Below the pieces are notes generated by a model. The model had not been told where the DNA came from. It saw nothing but the letters and a program-made list of their open reading frames with translations, and did not search any database. This document shows positions 29,684 to 38,623 of a DNA stretch of 64,000 bases, piece by piece. Every line of letters begins with the position of its first letter. Position 1 is the stretch's first letter. The position numbers were made by a program, and so were the translations under genes. Source of the DNA: JAWCQZ01 sp038869515 [NCBI: Halobacteria archaeon] (GTDB lineage Archaea > Halobacteriota > Syntropharchaeia > JACQPP01); assembly GCA_038869515.1 (NCBI GenBank), contig JAWCQZ010000001.1, positions 277,079 to 341,078 of the forward strand. The letters are read 5' to 3'.

Positions 29684-30457
29684 TTACCGTCCCTTCCACA
29701 CCGGCTTCCGCTTCTCCAGGAACGCCCTCATCCCCTCCTTCTGGTCCTCGCTGGCGAAGACCGTCGCGAAGAGCGCCGCCTCCAACTTGTAGTTCCCCCG
29801 GTCCGCCCCGGCGAGCGCCTCCTTGGCGAGCCGCAGGGCCACGGGGGGCTTCTCGGCCAGTTTCTTGGCGAGGGCCGCGACCTCTTCCTCCAGTTTCTCC
29901 GGCGGCACGACCCGGTTCACGATTCCCCGCCGGTGGGCCTCCTTGGCGTCGAAGTTCTCCCCGAGGAGCACGGTCTCGGCGGCGTACCCCGGCAGGCCGG
30001 CGGTGAAGAGCCGCTGCGTCCCGCCCCCGCCCGGGAAGATGCCGACGTTGACCTCCGGCGCCCCGAAGAGCGCCCCTTCCGCCGCGATGCGGATGTCGCA
30101 CGCCAGCGCCAGTTCGAACCCGCCCCCCAGGGCGAACCCGTGGATGGCCGCAATCGTAGGCCAGGGGAAGGATGCGATTTCACCGTAGAGCGCCTGTCCG
30201 TAGGAGTTCACGTAGTTCCACGCCTCCGGGGGGTTCATCGGCACCAGGTCGCGCAGGTCGGCTCCCGCGATGAACCCCTTGCCCGCGCCGTTGAACACGA
30301 GGACCCGGACCTCGGGGTCGGCCCGCAGCTCCGCAAGCGCGGCCTTCAACTCCTTCCGGGTCTCGAGGCTCAGGGCGTTGCGGAAGTCGGGGCGGTTGAA
30401 CGTGACCCGGGCGACCGGGCCCGACTTCGCGACGAGGATGTTTTTGAATTCGGTCAT
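29684..30457 (-). CDS. Enoyl-CoA hydratase/isomerase (crotonase family)
   Basis: 257 residues. The oxyanion hole segments GKGFIAGADL (59-68) and FALGGGFELA (108-117) and both catalytic glutamates, Glu115 and Glu135 (in APEVNVGIFPGGG), are present, so it should hydrate 2-enoyl-CoA. It is downstream of an iron alcohol dehydrogenase and upstream of fumarase. Fatty-acid, amino-acid or 3-hydroxypropionyl-CoA metabolism are all possible roles. Confidence 0.88.
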   Translation of the reverse strand: MTEFKNILVAKSGPVARVTFNRPDFRNALSLETRKELKAALAELRADPEVRVLVFNGAGKGFIAGADLRDLVPMNPPEAWNYVNSYGQALYGEIASFPWPTIAAIHGFALGGGFELALACDIRIAAEGALFGAPEVNVGIFPGGGGTQRLFTAGLPGYAAETVLLGENFDAKEAHRRGIVNRVVPPEKLEEEVAALAKKLAEKPPVALRLAKEALAGADRGNYKLEAALFATVFASEDQKEGMRAFLEKRKPVWKGR

Positions 30458-30469
30458 CCCGGCCGGGCG

Positions 30470-31639
30470 TCAGAAGTCAATCGGCTCCCCTTCCAGGGCG
30501 TATTCGACGATCTTCCGGAAGTCCGCCGGCGAGGGGTTCCTCGGGTTGGTCAGCGTGCAGGGGTCGTTCCGGGAGTAGTTCACCATCTTGTCCATGTCGG
30601 CCTGGACCTTCTCGGGGGGCACCAGGTCCTTGAGGGCCGTGGGCTGCCCCAGTTTCTTGTACATCTCCCGCAGTTTCGCCACGTAGGCCTTCATCCCCGT
30701 CCGGCCGCTGCCGAGCCCCAGGAACCAGGCGACCTCGCCGTAGAGGTTGGCCACGGAGTCCTCCTTGGAGTTGAACTCGATGGAGTAGGGGAGCCAGAAC
30801 CCCACCGACCGGCCGTGGGGGACCTTGAACAGAGCGCCCATGGAGTGGCCCATCGAGTGGGCGATGCCGACCTGGGAGTTGCCGAACCCGAGCCCCGCGA
30901 TGGTGGCGCAGTTCGCCATCTTCTCCCGGGCCACCATGTCCTCGCCGTTCTCGTAGGCCCTCGGCAGGTACTCCATGCCGAGTTTGACCCCCTGGAGGCA
31001 GAGGGGGGCGGTGTAGTCGTTCCGCCACTTCGCGACGTAGCCCTCGGTGGCGTGGGTGATGGCGTCGAGTCCGGTGTCGGAGGTCACCCGCGGGGGCATC
31101 GTGGCCGCCATCACCGGGTCCACCACCGCGAGGTCGGGGATCGCCTCGTGGCTCGACATCGCGACCTTGCGGCGCGCCGCGGTGTCGGTGAGAATCATCG
31201 CCCAGGTCACCTCGGAGCCGGTGCCGCTCGTGGTCGGGATGGCGCAGAGGCGCGCCTTCGTGCGGAGGCCGAGCCTCTGGAAGGGGTTGATGGCGTCAGG
31301 GGCGATGGACGGGTTCTCGTAGAGGACCCACATCGCCTTCGAGGCGTCCATGCAGGAGCCCCCGCCGAGGCCGATGAGCCACTCCGGCTGAAACGCCTTC
31401 ACCCGCTCCGCGCCGCGCTGGACGGTCTGGATGGAGGGTTCCGGCTCCACCTCGTCGAACACCTCGACGCTCCAGCCCGACAGCGCCTTCCTCACCCGCT
31501 CGACGGTCCCCAGTTGGGACATCATCTTGTCGGTGACGATGAACGCCTTCTCCCCCGGCTTCAGCTTGTTCATCTCGACCGGGAGGTTCTTCAGGGCGTC
31601 CTGGCCGAAGACGATTCGGGGGGACAAAAACCACCACAT
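30470..31639 (-). CDS. Iron-dependent (group III) alcohol dehydrogenase
   Basis: 389 residues from the ATG at 31639. The NAD-binding GGGSCMDASK and the metal-ligand region DAITHATEG followed by IAHSMGHSMGALFKVPHG identify the iron ADH family. The long frame upstream of this ATG reads into the divergent gene and is not used. Substrate unknown; the linkage to an enoyl-CoA hydratase suggests a hydroxyacid or 1,3-diol type substrate, which is inference. Confidence 0.88.
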   Translation of the reverse strand: MWWFLSPRIVFGQDALKNLPVEMNKLKPGEKAFIVTDKMMSQLGTVERVRKALSGWSVEVFDEVEPEPSIQTVQRGAERVKAFQPEWLIGLGGGSCMDASKAMWVLYENPSIAPDAINPFQRLGLRTKARLCAIPTTSGTGSEVTWAMILTDTAARRKVAMSSHEAIPDLAVVDPVMAATMPPRVTSDTGLDAITHATEGYVAKWRNDYTAPLCLQGVKLGMEYLPRAYENGEDMVAREKMANCATIAGLGFGNSQVGIAHSMGHSMGALFKVPHGRSVGFWLPYSIEFNSKEDSVANLYGEVAWFLGLGSGRTGMKAYVAKLREMYKKLGQPTALKDLVPPEKVQADMDKMVNYSRNDPCTLTNPRNPSPADFRKIVEYALEGEPIDF

Positions 31640-31666
31640 CCTCCCCCCGACGGCCGCCGGTGGAAA

Positions 31667-31677
31667 AATCTTATCTT
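31667..31677. promoter_or_regulatory. Divergent promoter element between the iron ADH and SCP2 genes
   Basis: AATCTTATCTT is centred 26 bases before the SCP2 ATG and 33 bases before the ADH ATG. It is the only AT-rich tract in the 58-base gap. Confidence 0.45.
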
Positions 31678-31697
31678 CCCGGTGCGCCACTGCCGCC

Positions 31698-32114
31698 ATG
31701 GCCCAGCTCCCCTTTCCCTCCGAGGAGTGGTTCCGGAGGTTCGGCGAGGTCCTCAACGAGAGCGCCGAGTACGCCGAGGCGGCCGCCGACTGGGAGGGGG
31801 ACGTCGCCTTCATCCTGACCGCCGACCCGGCGCGGAACATCCCGGAGTTCATCGGATACATGGACCTCTGGCACGGGAAGTGCCGGGGCGTGAAGAAACT
31901 CAACACCCGGGCCGAGATCAAGGCGGAAATCATCCTCTCGGGCCACTACGACCAGTGGCTCGAGGTCATCCGGAAGGAGATGGAACCCCTCCAGTCCATC
32001 ATGCAGGGGCGGCTCCAGGTGGAGGGGAACATGGGGAAACTGATGAGGAACGTCCAGGCCCCGCTGGTCATGGTGGACCTCATCACGAAAATCGACACGA
32101 AGTTTCTCTACTAG
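31698..32114 (+). CDS. SCP2 sterol-transfer-like domain protein
   Basis: 138 residues: a stand-alone SCP2 domain with the C-terminal block QSIMQGRLQVEGNMGKLM. Archaeal SCP2 proteins bind hydrophobic ligands such as lipids or acyl-CoA; the ligand here is unknown. A second, shorter SCP2 protein is encoded at 52952. The stop codon TAG lies inside the palindrome CTAG that also forms the stop of convergent nuoN. Confidence 0.8.
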   Translation: MAQLPFPSEEWFRRFGEVLNESAEYAEAAADWEGDVAFILTADPARNIPEFIGYMDLWHGKCRGVKKLNTRAEIKAEIILSGHYDQWLEVIRKEMEPLQSIMQGRLQVEGNMGKLMRNVQAPLVMVDLITKIDTKFLY

Positions 32115-33556
32115 GGCACCGGGCTGAGCGCCGCCGACGCCTGCGCCGCCAGTTCGATGGCGGGGGTCGGGTAGACGCCGAGGAGGAGCACCCCGAAGAG
32201 GCAGAGGGCGAGGGCTGCGGAGACGCCCCACGGGGCGCGCAGGGGCGCCGAGCCCTCGGGCGGCGGCAGGAAGTAGATGTGCTTCACGACCTTGGCGTAG
32301 TAGAAGAGGGAGAGGGCGGAGTTGAGGATGAGGGCGACCGCGAGGACCACCGCGAGGCCGCCCGCCTGCAGGGAGCCGAGGACCAGAAAGGCCTTCGACC
32401 AGAAGCCGAGGAGGGGCGGCACCCCGGCCAGGGAGAAGAGGAGGACTGCCATCACGAACGCGGTGAAGGGGGCGCGGCGGCTCAGGCCGTTGAACGCTTC
32501 GAAGTCCTCCCGGCCGGTCCACTGGAGGACGGCCGCGAGTCCGACGAAGGCGCCGCCCGCCATGAAGGCGTGGGCGAGGGCGTGGAGGAGGCCGCCGGTG
32601 AGGAAGACCTGGTTCGCGGCCGCCGACGCCGTGGCCGCCCCGAGGGGGATGAGGATGTAGCCGGCGTGGGCGATGCTCGAGTAGGCGAGGAGCCGCTTCA
32701 CGCTCTTCTGGACGAGAGCCGCCGCGTTGCCGACGGTCATGGTGAGGATGGCCAGGACGAAGAAGGGGGGCGTCCAGTCCGCGCGCAGCGCGACGGCGGC
32801 GACGAAGAAGACCCGGAAGAGCGCGGCGAACCCCATTTTTTTCGAGGCAGAGGCGAGGAACGACGCGACTGGCGCCGTCGCCCCCTCGTAGGTGTCGGGG
32901 AGCCAGGCGTGGAACGGGACCGCCGCGACCTTGAACCCGAAGCCGACGATGAGGAGGGCGAGACCGGCGGTCGCCAGGGGCGCGCCCGACTGGAGGGCGG
33001 GGGCGAGCGCGTCGAGGCGGGTCGTCCCGGTGACCCCGTAGAGGAGCGAGATGCCGAAGAGCATGAGGGCGGCGGAGAAGGCCCCGACGACGAAGAACTT
33101 CATGGCGGCCTCGGAGGCCTCGGGCCTCGACTTCCGGTAGGCGACGAGCGCGAACGTCGAGAGGCTCGACAGCTCGAAGCCGACGAAGAGGGGGACGAGG
33201 TCGGCGCTCGCCGAGACCACCACCATCCCGAGGAGGGAGAGGAGGAGCAGCGCGTGGAACTCCCCCTGGTGGGGTTCGTCGGGCTTGATGTGGGAGAATA
33301 CGGCGAGGAGCGCGATGAGGCCGCCGGTGAGGACGAGGAAGGTGAAGAAGAGCGCGAACGCGTCGAACCGGAGCATGCCGCCGAGGGCGGGGCCCGGGGG
33401 CCCGGTCGCCCAGAGGAGGGCGGCGTAGGCGAGGGACGCCGCGAGGGCGAGGAGGGAGGCGCCGTGGAGGGGGGCGCGCTCCTTCGTCGCCCGGTCGAGG
33501 GCGGGGGAGGCGAGCCCGAAGGCGCCGAGAATCAGCAGCAGGAGGAGGGGCTCCAC
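32111..33556 (-). CDS. nuoN: NADH dehydrogenase-like complex subunit N
   Basis: 481 residues, about 14 membrane helices. Antiporter-like proton-pumping subunit with the conserved VAAVPFHAWLPDTYEGATAP region. The start is GTG at 33556, one base after the nuoM stop. Last gene of the six-gene nuo unit; its stop overlaps that of the convergent SCP2 gene. Confidence 0.92.
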   Translation of the reverse strand: MEPLLLLLILGAFGLASPALDRATKERAPLHGASLLALAASLAYAALLWATGPPGPALGGMLRFDAFALFFTFLVLTGGLIALLAVFSHIKPDEPHQGEFHALLLLSLLGMVVVSASADLVPLFVGFELSSLSTFALVAYRKSRPEASEAAMKFFVVGAFSAALMLFGISLLYGVTGTTRLDALAPALQSGAPLATAGLALLIVGFGFKVAAVPFHAWLPDTYEGATAPVASFLASASKKMGFAALFRVFFVAAVALRADWTPPFFVLAILTMTVGNAAALVQKSVKRLLAYSSIAHAGYILIPLGAATASAAANQVFLTGGLLHALAHAFMAGGAFVGLAAVLQWTGREDFEAFNGLSRRAPFTAFVMAVLLFSLAGVPPLLGFWSKAFLVLGSLQAGGLAVVLAVALILNSALSLFYYAKVVKHIYFLPPPEGSAPLRAPWGVSAALALCLFGVLLLGVYPTPAIELAAQASAALSPVP

Positions 33557-33557
33557 C

Positions 33558-35042
33558 TCAGCCCCCCGCCACCGAGAGGACCCTCAGGAGGGGCTCCGGG
33601 AAGAGGCCGAAGAGCACGATGGCGACCATCAGGAGCGCCATCGGGAGCGCCTCGTAGGCGGCGACGTCATATTTCGGACCGTGGGCCTCGGGGGGGACCC
33701 TCGCGGGCCCGAACATCGCCCGCATCAGGGCCCAGAAGAGGTAGGCCGTGCCGATGACCACCGCGCCGATGGGGAGGAGCGTCCAGATGCCGAGGACCGG
33801 CCATGCGCCGAGGAAGACGAGGAGCTCCGCGACGAACCCGCTCATCCCCGGGACCCCCGCCGAGGCGAGCGCCCCCAGCATCAGCAGGGTGGCGTAGAGC
33901 GGCATCTTCGCCGCCATTCCGGACATCCTCGGGATGTCGCGGGAGCCGGCGTGGTGCTGGAGCGCCCCCGCCGCCATGAAGAGCAGGGGCGAGATGAGCC
34001 CGTGGCTCACCATCATGAAAATCGCGCCCTGGATGGCCAGCGGCGTCCCGACCGTGTAGCCGAGGAGGACGAACCCCATGTGGCTGATGGAGGAGTAGGC
34101 GACGAGCCGCTTCAAGTCGCGCTGGGCGAGGCAGACCGCCGCGCCGTAGAGGATGGAGACCACGGCCAGGAGGAGCATGAGGTCGGTCATCTTGACGCGC
34201 AGCAGCGGGACCTCGCCCGCCACTCCGCCCGGCAGCATCCCGAAGCCGAAGCGGAAGAGCCCGTACCCCCCCATCTTCAGCAGCAGCCCCGCCAGCAGCA
34301 CCGAGCCCGCCGTGGGCGCCTCCACGTGGGCGTCGGGGAGCCAGGTGTGGACCGGGACGAGCGGGAATTTCACGCCGAAGCCGAAGAGGAAGGTGCAGAA
34401 GACGAGCACCTGGAGCCCCTGCGGCAGGCCCGGGGCCGCCTTGCCAATCTCGACCAGGTCGAAGGTCCAGCCGCCGGTGGCGAGGAAGAGGGCCACGAGG
34501 CCCAGCAGCATGACCAAGCCGCCGACGTGGGTGTAGATGAGGAACTTGAAGGAGGCGTAGTCGCGCCTCGGCCCCCCCCAGATGGCGATGAAGAAGTACA
34601 TCGGGATGAGGACCACCTCCCAGAAGACGAAGAAGAGGAAGAGGTCGAGCGAGGTGAAGACGCCGACCACGCCGGTCTCCATCAGCAGCAGGAGGCCGAA
34701 ATAGGCCCGGGGGCGGTGGGCGACGTCCCAGGAGAAGAGCGCGGCCAGGAAGAAGAGGAGCGTCGTGAGCGCGACCAGCGGGAGCGAGAGGCCGTCCACC
34801 CCGAGGGAGTAGGAGATGCCGAAGTATGGGACGAGGAGCGCCTTCTCGGCGAACTGGAAGTGCTGGTTGAACGTGCCGAAGGAGTGGACGAACTGCTGGA
34901 CGAGGGGGACCGTGAGGAGGAGGGGGATGAGGGTGAAAGCGAGGGCGATGGCCCGGGCCGCCTTGGCGTCGCGGGCGAGGGCGACCGCCGCAGCCCCCGC
35001 GAGCGGGAGGAAGAGGAGCATGGAGAGGAGGTTCTCGACCAT
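33558..35042 (-). CDS. nuoM: NADH dehydrogenase-like complex subunit M
   Basis: 494 residues, about 14 membrane helices. The NuoM signature FPLVPVHTWLPDAHVEAPTA is present, with the conserved Lys/Glu environment of the antiporter-like pump subunits (LVPYFGISYSLGVDGLSLP near the start). The ATG follows the NuoL TAA directly (TAAATG). Confidence 0.93.
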   Translation of the reverse strand: MVENLLSMLLFLPLAGAAAVALARDAKAARAIALAFTLIPLLLTVPLVQQFVHSFGTFNQHFQFAEKALLVPYFGISYSLGVDGLSLPLVALTTLLFFLAALFSWDVAHRPRAYFGLLLLMETGVVGVFTSLDLFLFFVFWEVVLIPMYFFIAIWGGPRRDYASFKFLIYTHVGGLVMLLGLVALFLATGGWTFDLVEIGKAAPGLPQGLQVLVFCTFLFGFGVKFPLVPVHTWLPDAHVEAPTAGSVLLAGLLLKMGGYGLFRFGFGMLPGGVAGEVPLLRVKMTDLMLLLAVVSILYGAAVCLAQRDLKRLVAYSSISHMGFVLLGYTVGTPLAIQGAIFMMVSHGLISPLLFMAAGALQHHAGSRDIPRMSGMAAKMPLYATLLMLGALASAGVPGMSGFVAELLVFLGAWPVLGIWTLLPIGAVVIGTAYLFWALMRAMFGPARVPPEAHGPKYDVAAYEALPMALLMVAIVLFGLFPEPLLRVLSVAGG

Positions 35043-36932
35043 TTACCGGAACCTCCAGGCGAGGATGATGAGGAGGGCCGCCCCGACCGCCACGAGGGTC
35101 GTGTAGTTCTGGACCATGCCGCTCTGGAGCCGCCGCAACTTCTGGCCGAGGCCCGCGGTCCCTCCGGCGATTCCGTGGATGACCCCGTCCACCACCTTGA
35201 GGTCGGTCCAGTGGATCCCGTCGGCGAGCCGGACGAAGCCGCGCGCCACGGCCCCGTAGGCGTCGTCGAACCCGAACTTGCGCTCCAGCATGCGGTGCAA
35301 CGCCGCGCGGGCCGGGGTGGCGGTGAACGCCTCGGGCGACGGCTTGCCCCTCGAGTAGACGGCGCGGGCCAGGAGGAGGCCGCCGACCGCGACCGCGATC
35401 GAGAGCGCGGCGACCGGCGGGAGGATGGCCTCCTCCATCAGTTTGCCGGGCGCGTAGAGGTGGGTGTGCCCGAGGTGGTAGGGCTCCTGGGCGAGGCCGA
35501 CGTAGTGGCCGAAGCCCGCGAAGCCCCAGAGGAAGGCGAGGGCCGCCGGGGGCATCAGCGCGACGAGGACCCACGTCATCACCCGGGGGGACTCGTGGAG
35601 GCGCTCCCTCTTCTCGGCGGAGCCCCGGAACTCCTTCCCGAACGCCATGAACCACAGGCGGAAGATGTAGAAGGCGGTGAAGAGCGCGGCCAGGAGACCC
35701 GCGGCGAAGAGGAGCGGGTGGGCGCGCCACGCCGCGCCGAGAACCTCGTCCTTCGACCAGAAGCCGCTGAAGGGCGGGACGCCCGCGAGACTCAGCCCGC
35801 CCACCAGCATCGCGAGGCTGGTGACCGGCATGACCTTCCGCAGCCCGCCCATCAGCCGCAGGTCGTTGGTCCCGACGGCGTGGATGACCGAGCCCGCGGC
35901 GAGGAAGAGGAGCGCCTTGAAATAGGCGTGGCTGAGCAGGTGGAACATCCCGGCGGCGTAGGCGCCGACGCCGAGGGCGAGGAACATGTAGCCCAGCTGG
36001 CTCACGGTCGAGTAGGCGAGGACCCGCTTGATGTCGTTGGCGACGAGCCCCATCGAAGCGGCCAGGAGGGCTGTGACCGCCCCGATGATGGCGACGACCA
36101 GCATCGCGTCGGGGGCGAGGAGGAAGAGGGGCATGGAGCGGGCCACCAGGTAGACCCCCGCCTTCACCATCGTCGCCGCGTGGATGAGGGCGGAAACCGT
36201 GGTGGGGCCCTCCATGGCGTCGGGCAGCCAGGTGTGGAGGGGGACCTGCGCCGACTTCCCGACCGCCCCGCCGAAGAGGAGCAGTGCGGCGAGGGTGACG
36301 TCGGCCTGCTGCGCCTGCGCCGCGTTGAATATGGAGTCGAAGTCGAGGGTCCCGAACTGCTTGAAGAGGAGCAGGATGCCCGCCAGCATGAAGAGGTCGC
36401 CGAACCGGGTCACCACGAACGCCTTCACCGCAGCGCGGGCCGCCGAGGGCTTTTCGAACCAGAAGCCGATGAGGAGGTAGGAGCAGACGCCGACCAGTTC
36501 CCAGAAGATGAAGAGCATGAGGTAGTTGCTCGCGAGGACGAGGCCGAGCATCGAGCCGACGAAGACCGAAATCTCCGCGAAGTAGCGCCGGAGGCCCGGG
36601 TCCCCCCTCATGTAGCCGAGCGAGTAGACCACGACTGCGAGCCCCACGGTGGTGACCACCAGGGACATGACGAGGCTCAGGGTGTCCGCGCGGACGCCGT
36701 AGGTCAGGGAGGTTCCGGGAATCCACTCCCGCTCCATCTTGAAGGGCAGCGCCTCGGGGTAGAGGAACGACTCCCGGAACGCGCCAAGAGTCAGGAGGAG
36801 GGAGAGCGCGACGCCAGCGATGGCGATGAGCCCCCCCTGGTGGGGGGTCCGCTTGCCGACGGCTGCGATGAGGAGGAAGGCGACGACCGGGGCGAGGGGT
36901 ATGACCCAAGACAACTCCAGGGCACTAACCAT
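35043..36932 (-). CDS. nuoL: NADH dehydrogenase-like complex subunit L
   Basis: 629 residues, about 16 membrane helices plus a C-terminal lateral helix. The hallmark AQVPLHTWLPDAMEGPT identifies NuoL/FpoL, the distal proton-pumping subunit. It is separated from nuoK by 200 bases of hairpin-forming sequence, so it may be partly uncoupled from nuoK. Confidence 0.93.
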   Translation of the reverse strand: MVSALELSWVIPLAPVVAFLLIAAVGKRTPHQGGLIAIAGVALSLLLTLGAFRESFLYPEALPFKMEREWIPGTSLTYGVRADTLSLVMSLVVTTVGLAVVVYSLGYMRGDPGLRRYFAEISVFVGSMLGLVLASNYLMLFIFWELVGVCSYLLIGFWFEKPSAARAAVKAFVVTRFGDLFMLAGILLLFKQFGTLDFDSIFNAAQAQQADVTLAALLLFGGAVGKSAQVPLHTWLPDAMEGPTTVSALIHAATMVKAGVYLVARSMPLFLLAPDAMLVVAIIGAVTALLAASMGLVANDIKRVLAYSTVSQLGYMFLALGVGAYAAGMFHLLSHAYFKALLFLAAGSVIHAVGTNDLRLMGGLRKVMPVTSLAMLVGGLSLAGVPPFSGFWSKDEVLGAAWRAHPLLFAAGLLAALFTAFYIFRLWFMAFGKEFRGSAEKRERLHESPRVMTWVLVALMPPAALAFLWGFAGFGHYVGLAQEPYHLGHTHLYAPGKLMEEAILPPVAALSIAVAVGGLLLARAVYSRGKPSPEAFTATPARAALHRMLERKFGFDDAYGAVARGFVRLADGIHWTDLKVVDGVIHGIAGGTAGLGQKLRRLQSGMVQNYTTLVAVGAALLIILAWRFR

Positions 36933-36943
36933 GGAACTCCCCT

Positions 36944-37100
36944 CCGCGCGAGGCTCGCTCGCTTCGCTCGCGAGCCTCGCGCGGCCGCAGAACCCTGCCC
37001 CTCGCTTCGCTCGGGGCGGGTTCCGCGGAATCGCCCTTCATGGCAACTCCGCAAAACCCGCCCGGAGCGAGCGCGAAGCTCGAGCGGAGGGCAGGGTTTT
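36944..37100. repeat. Cluster of three hairpins between nuoK and nuoL, containing REP copy 2
   Basis: The first hairpin has perfect 15-bp arms (36944-36958 with 36970-36984) and a loop containing CGCTTCGCT. The second uses GAACCCTGCCC (36990-37000) and GGGCGGGTTC (37014-37023) with one bulge. The third is an imperfect 11-12-base pair (37053-37063 with 37089-37100) that looks like an inverted relative of the second. Bases 37001-37027 match 12022-12048 at 26 of 27 positions. Such elements can protect or uncouple mRNA segments. Confidence 0.65.
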
Positions 37101-37132
37101 GAACTCACGGCTTGAACGCCATCCTTCAACAT

Positions 37133-37441
37133 CTACCATCGAAGGATTGACACCTCCCGCAGGTCCATCCGCCGGTGGCTCCGGAAGAGGACCACGTAGA
37201 TGGCCATGCCGATGGCCGCCTCGGCGGCGGCGAGGGAGATGGCGAAGAGGGCCCAAATCTGCCCAAGGGCGTCGCCGCCCCGGTGGACCGAGAAGGCGAC
37301 GAAGTTGAGCGCCGCGCCGTTGAGCATGATCTCGATCGCCATCAGGATGACCAGGCCGTTCCGCTTGGCGAGGACGCCGTAGAGGGCGATGGCGAAGAGA
37401 GCGGCCGAGACCGCGAGGTAGGCGGAGAGGGGAACGGTCAT
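37133..37441 (-). CDS. nuoK: NADH dehydrogenase-like complex subunit K
   Basis: 102 residues, three membrane helices. The conserved Glu of EIMLNGAALNFVAF in helix 2 and the Glu of AEAAIGMAIYV in helix 3 are the carboxylates of the NuoK proton path. The ATG at 37441 is preferred over an in-frame upstream start at 37519, which would read through the inverted repeat. Confidence 0.93.
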   Translation of the reverse strand: MTVPLSAYLAVSAALFAIALYGVLAKRNGLVILMAIEIMLNGAALNFVAFSVHRGGDALGQIWALFAISLAAAEAAIGMAIYVVLFRSHRRMDLREVSILRW

Positions 37442-37475
37442 TGTTGCCTCTCCCCTCGGGAACCCCCTCGTCCCG

Positions 37476-37542
37476 CCGGCGCGGGCCTCAATCCCGCGTC
37501 GCTTCGCGACGCGTGGCAATCAAAGGATGAGGCCCGCGCCGG
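37476..37542. repeat. Long nested inverted repeat between nuoJ2 and nuoK
   Basis: Perfect 15-bp arms (37476-37490 with 37528-37542) enclose a second perfect hairpin, CGCGTCGC (37495-37502) with GCGACGCG (37506-37513) and a TTC loop. It sits in the 136-base gap between nuoJ2 and nuoK and belongs to the same style of GC palindrome as the cluster between nuoK and nuoL. Confidence 0.65.
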
Positions 37543-37577
37543 TCCCCTGGGAAACTCTCTCGCATCGTCGGCAACGG

Positions 37578-37853
37578 TCATTCATCCTCCTTCGCCAGGG
37601 CCACGCCCGCCACCATCGCCACCGCGAGGATGAGACCAATGAGGACGAGGGGGAAGCCGTAGGCCGAGAGGAGCTCGAGGGCGAAGCGCCGGGTGTCGGG
37701 CGGGTGGGGAGAGCCCGGCAGGGGGGTCCGGAGGACCGCAGCGAGGAGGAGTCCGAGGAGGAGGGCCGCGACGGTCAGCCGGGTGGAGACCTCGAGGATT
37801 CCGGGCTTGGGGGACCGGGGCGCCGCCTCGGGGGCGGGGGAGGGTGCGCTCAT
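37578..37853 (-). CDS. nuoJ2: NADH dehydrogenase-like complex subunit J, C-terminal half
   Basis: 91 residues, two membrane helices. It is the second half of a split NuoJ, as seen in methanogen Fpo and haloarchaeal complexes (J1 and J2 genes). The ATG overlaps the nuoJ1 stop by four bases (ATGA), so stoichiometric co-translation is likely. Residues 1-20 are a Pro-rich leader outside the membrane. Confidence 0.78.
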   Translation of the reverse strand: MSAPSPAPEAAPRSPKPGILEVSTRLTVAALLLGLLLAAVLRTPLPGSPHPPDTRRFALELLSAYGFPLVLIGLILAVAMVAGVALAKEDE

Positions 37854-38152
37854 GCCCGCAGGGTCTCCCGGGTGGTCAACATCGCCGCGAAGAGGATGAG
37901 AACCGTCACCGCTCCGCCGTTGATGAGCAGCTGAACCACCGCCAGGAACTCGGCCCCGAGCAGGAAGAGGAGGCCGGAGACCCCCGCGAAGACCGCCGCG
38001 AGGAAAACCACCGCGCGGACCGTCTGGCGGGTCCAGAGAACGGCGACGGCCGCCGCCAGGGTGACCGCGGAGAGGAGAGCGAACGCGAGGAGCTCCGGGT
38101 CCACGCCCCCGAGGGTGGAGGCGACGCCCTGGACCGCTCCCTCGATTTGCAT
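37850..38152 (-). CDS. nuoJ1: NADH dehydrogenase-like complex subunit J, N-terminal half
   Basis: 100 residues, three membrane helices. It carries the NuoJ pi-bulge helix region (FLAVVQLLINGGAVTVLILF, region 67-87) known from complex I. First gene of the J1-J2-K-L-M-N unit. A TATA box 26 bases upstream makes it the operon's promoter-proximal, leaderless gene; subunits A, B, C, D, H and I must be encoded elsewhere. Confidence 0.83.
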   Translation of the reverse strand: MQIEGAVQGVASTLGGVDPELLAFALLSAVTLAAAVAVLWTRQTVRAVVFLAAVFAGVSGLLFLLGAEFLAVVQLLINGGAVTVLILFAAMLTTRETLRA

Positions 38153-38171
38153 CCCCGGCCATCTCGCGGGG

Positions 38172-38181
38172 CTTTTAAAAG
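38172..38181 (-). promoter_or_regulatory. TATA box of the nuo operon
   Basis: CTTTTAAAAG, a perfect palindrome, centred about 25 bases before the nuoJ1 ATG on the minus strand. Confidence 0.6.
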
Positions 38182-38266
38182 GTTACGCGCGCGAGGTTTT
38201 TTGCGAAATAGGTCCGCGGCCGCCGCCCTCCGACAAGGCCCGACCACGCGCGAATCGGAAACAAAC

Positions 38267-38274
38267 TTTAAATA
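38267..38274 (+). promoter_or_regulatory. TATA box of the ferredoxin gene
   Basis: TTTAAATA, centred 25 bases before the ferredoxin ATG. Combined with the nuo TATA box it makes a divergent promoter region of 143 bases. Confidence 0.65.
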
Positions 38275-38295
38275 CAGGCTCCCCCATCCCGCTCC

Positions 38296-38613
38296 ATGCC
38301 CTACGTCATCACGCTGAAGTGCCTCGAAGAGGTCTACGCCCAGTGCGTGGACGCCTGCCCCGTGGACTGCATCCACCCCGGCCCCTACCAGGGCAAGGCC
38401 TTCATGGTCATCGACCCCAACGACTGCATCGAGTGCGACGCCTGCCTCCCCGCCTGCCCCATCGGCGCCATCGTCCCCAACGCGGACGACGACCCGGAGG
38501 CGGCGAAAATCAACGCCGAGCTGGCGCCCGCGTTCAAGGGCAACCCGCCCGCGCCCCAGCGGGCCAAGAACGACCCGCCCAAGCGGGGCGACAACAAACT
38601 GGTCAACGTATAG
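38296..38613 (+). CDS. 7Fe-type ferredoxin
   Basis: 105 residues. The N-terminal CxxxxxxxCxxxCPVDC pattern (Cys9, Cys17, Cys21, Cys25) and the second cluster CIECDACLPACP fit a [3Fe-4S][4Fe-4S] ferredoxin of the Azotobacter/Thermus type. The tail from residue 75 is Pro/Lys-rich. It is divergent from the nuo operon, which lacks any NADH-oxidising module here, so it is a plausible electron donor; that link is inference. Confidence 0.87.
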   Translation: MPYVITLKCLEEVYAQCVDACPVDCIHPGPYQGKAFMVIDPNDCIECDACLPACPIGAIVPNADDDPEAAKINAELAPAFKGNPPAPQRAKNDPPKRGDNKLVNV

Positions 38614-38623
38614 GCCGGGGGTT

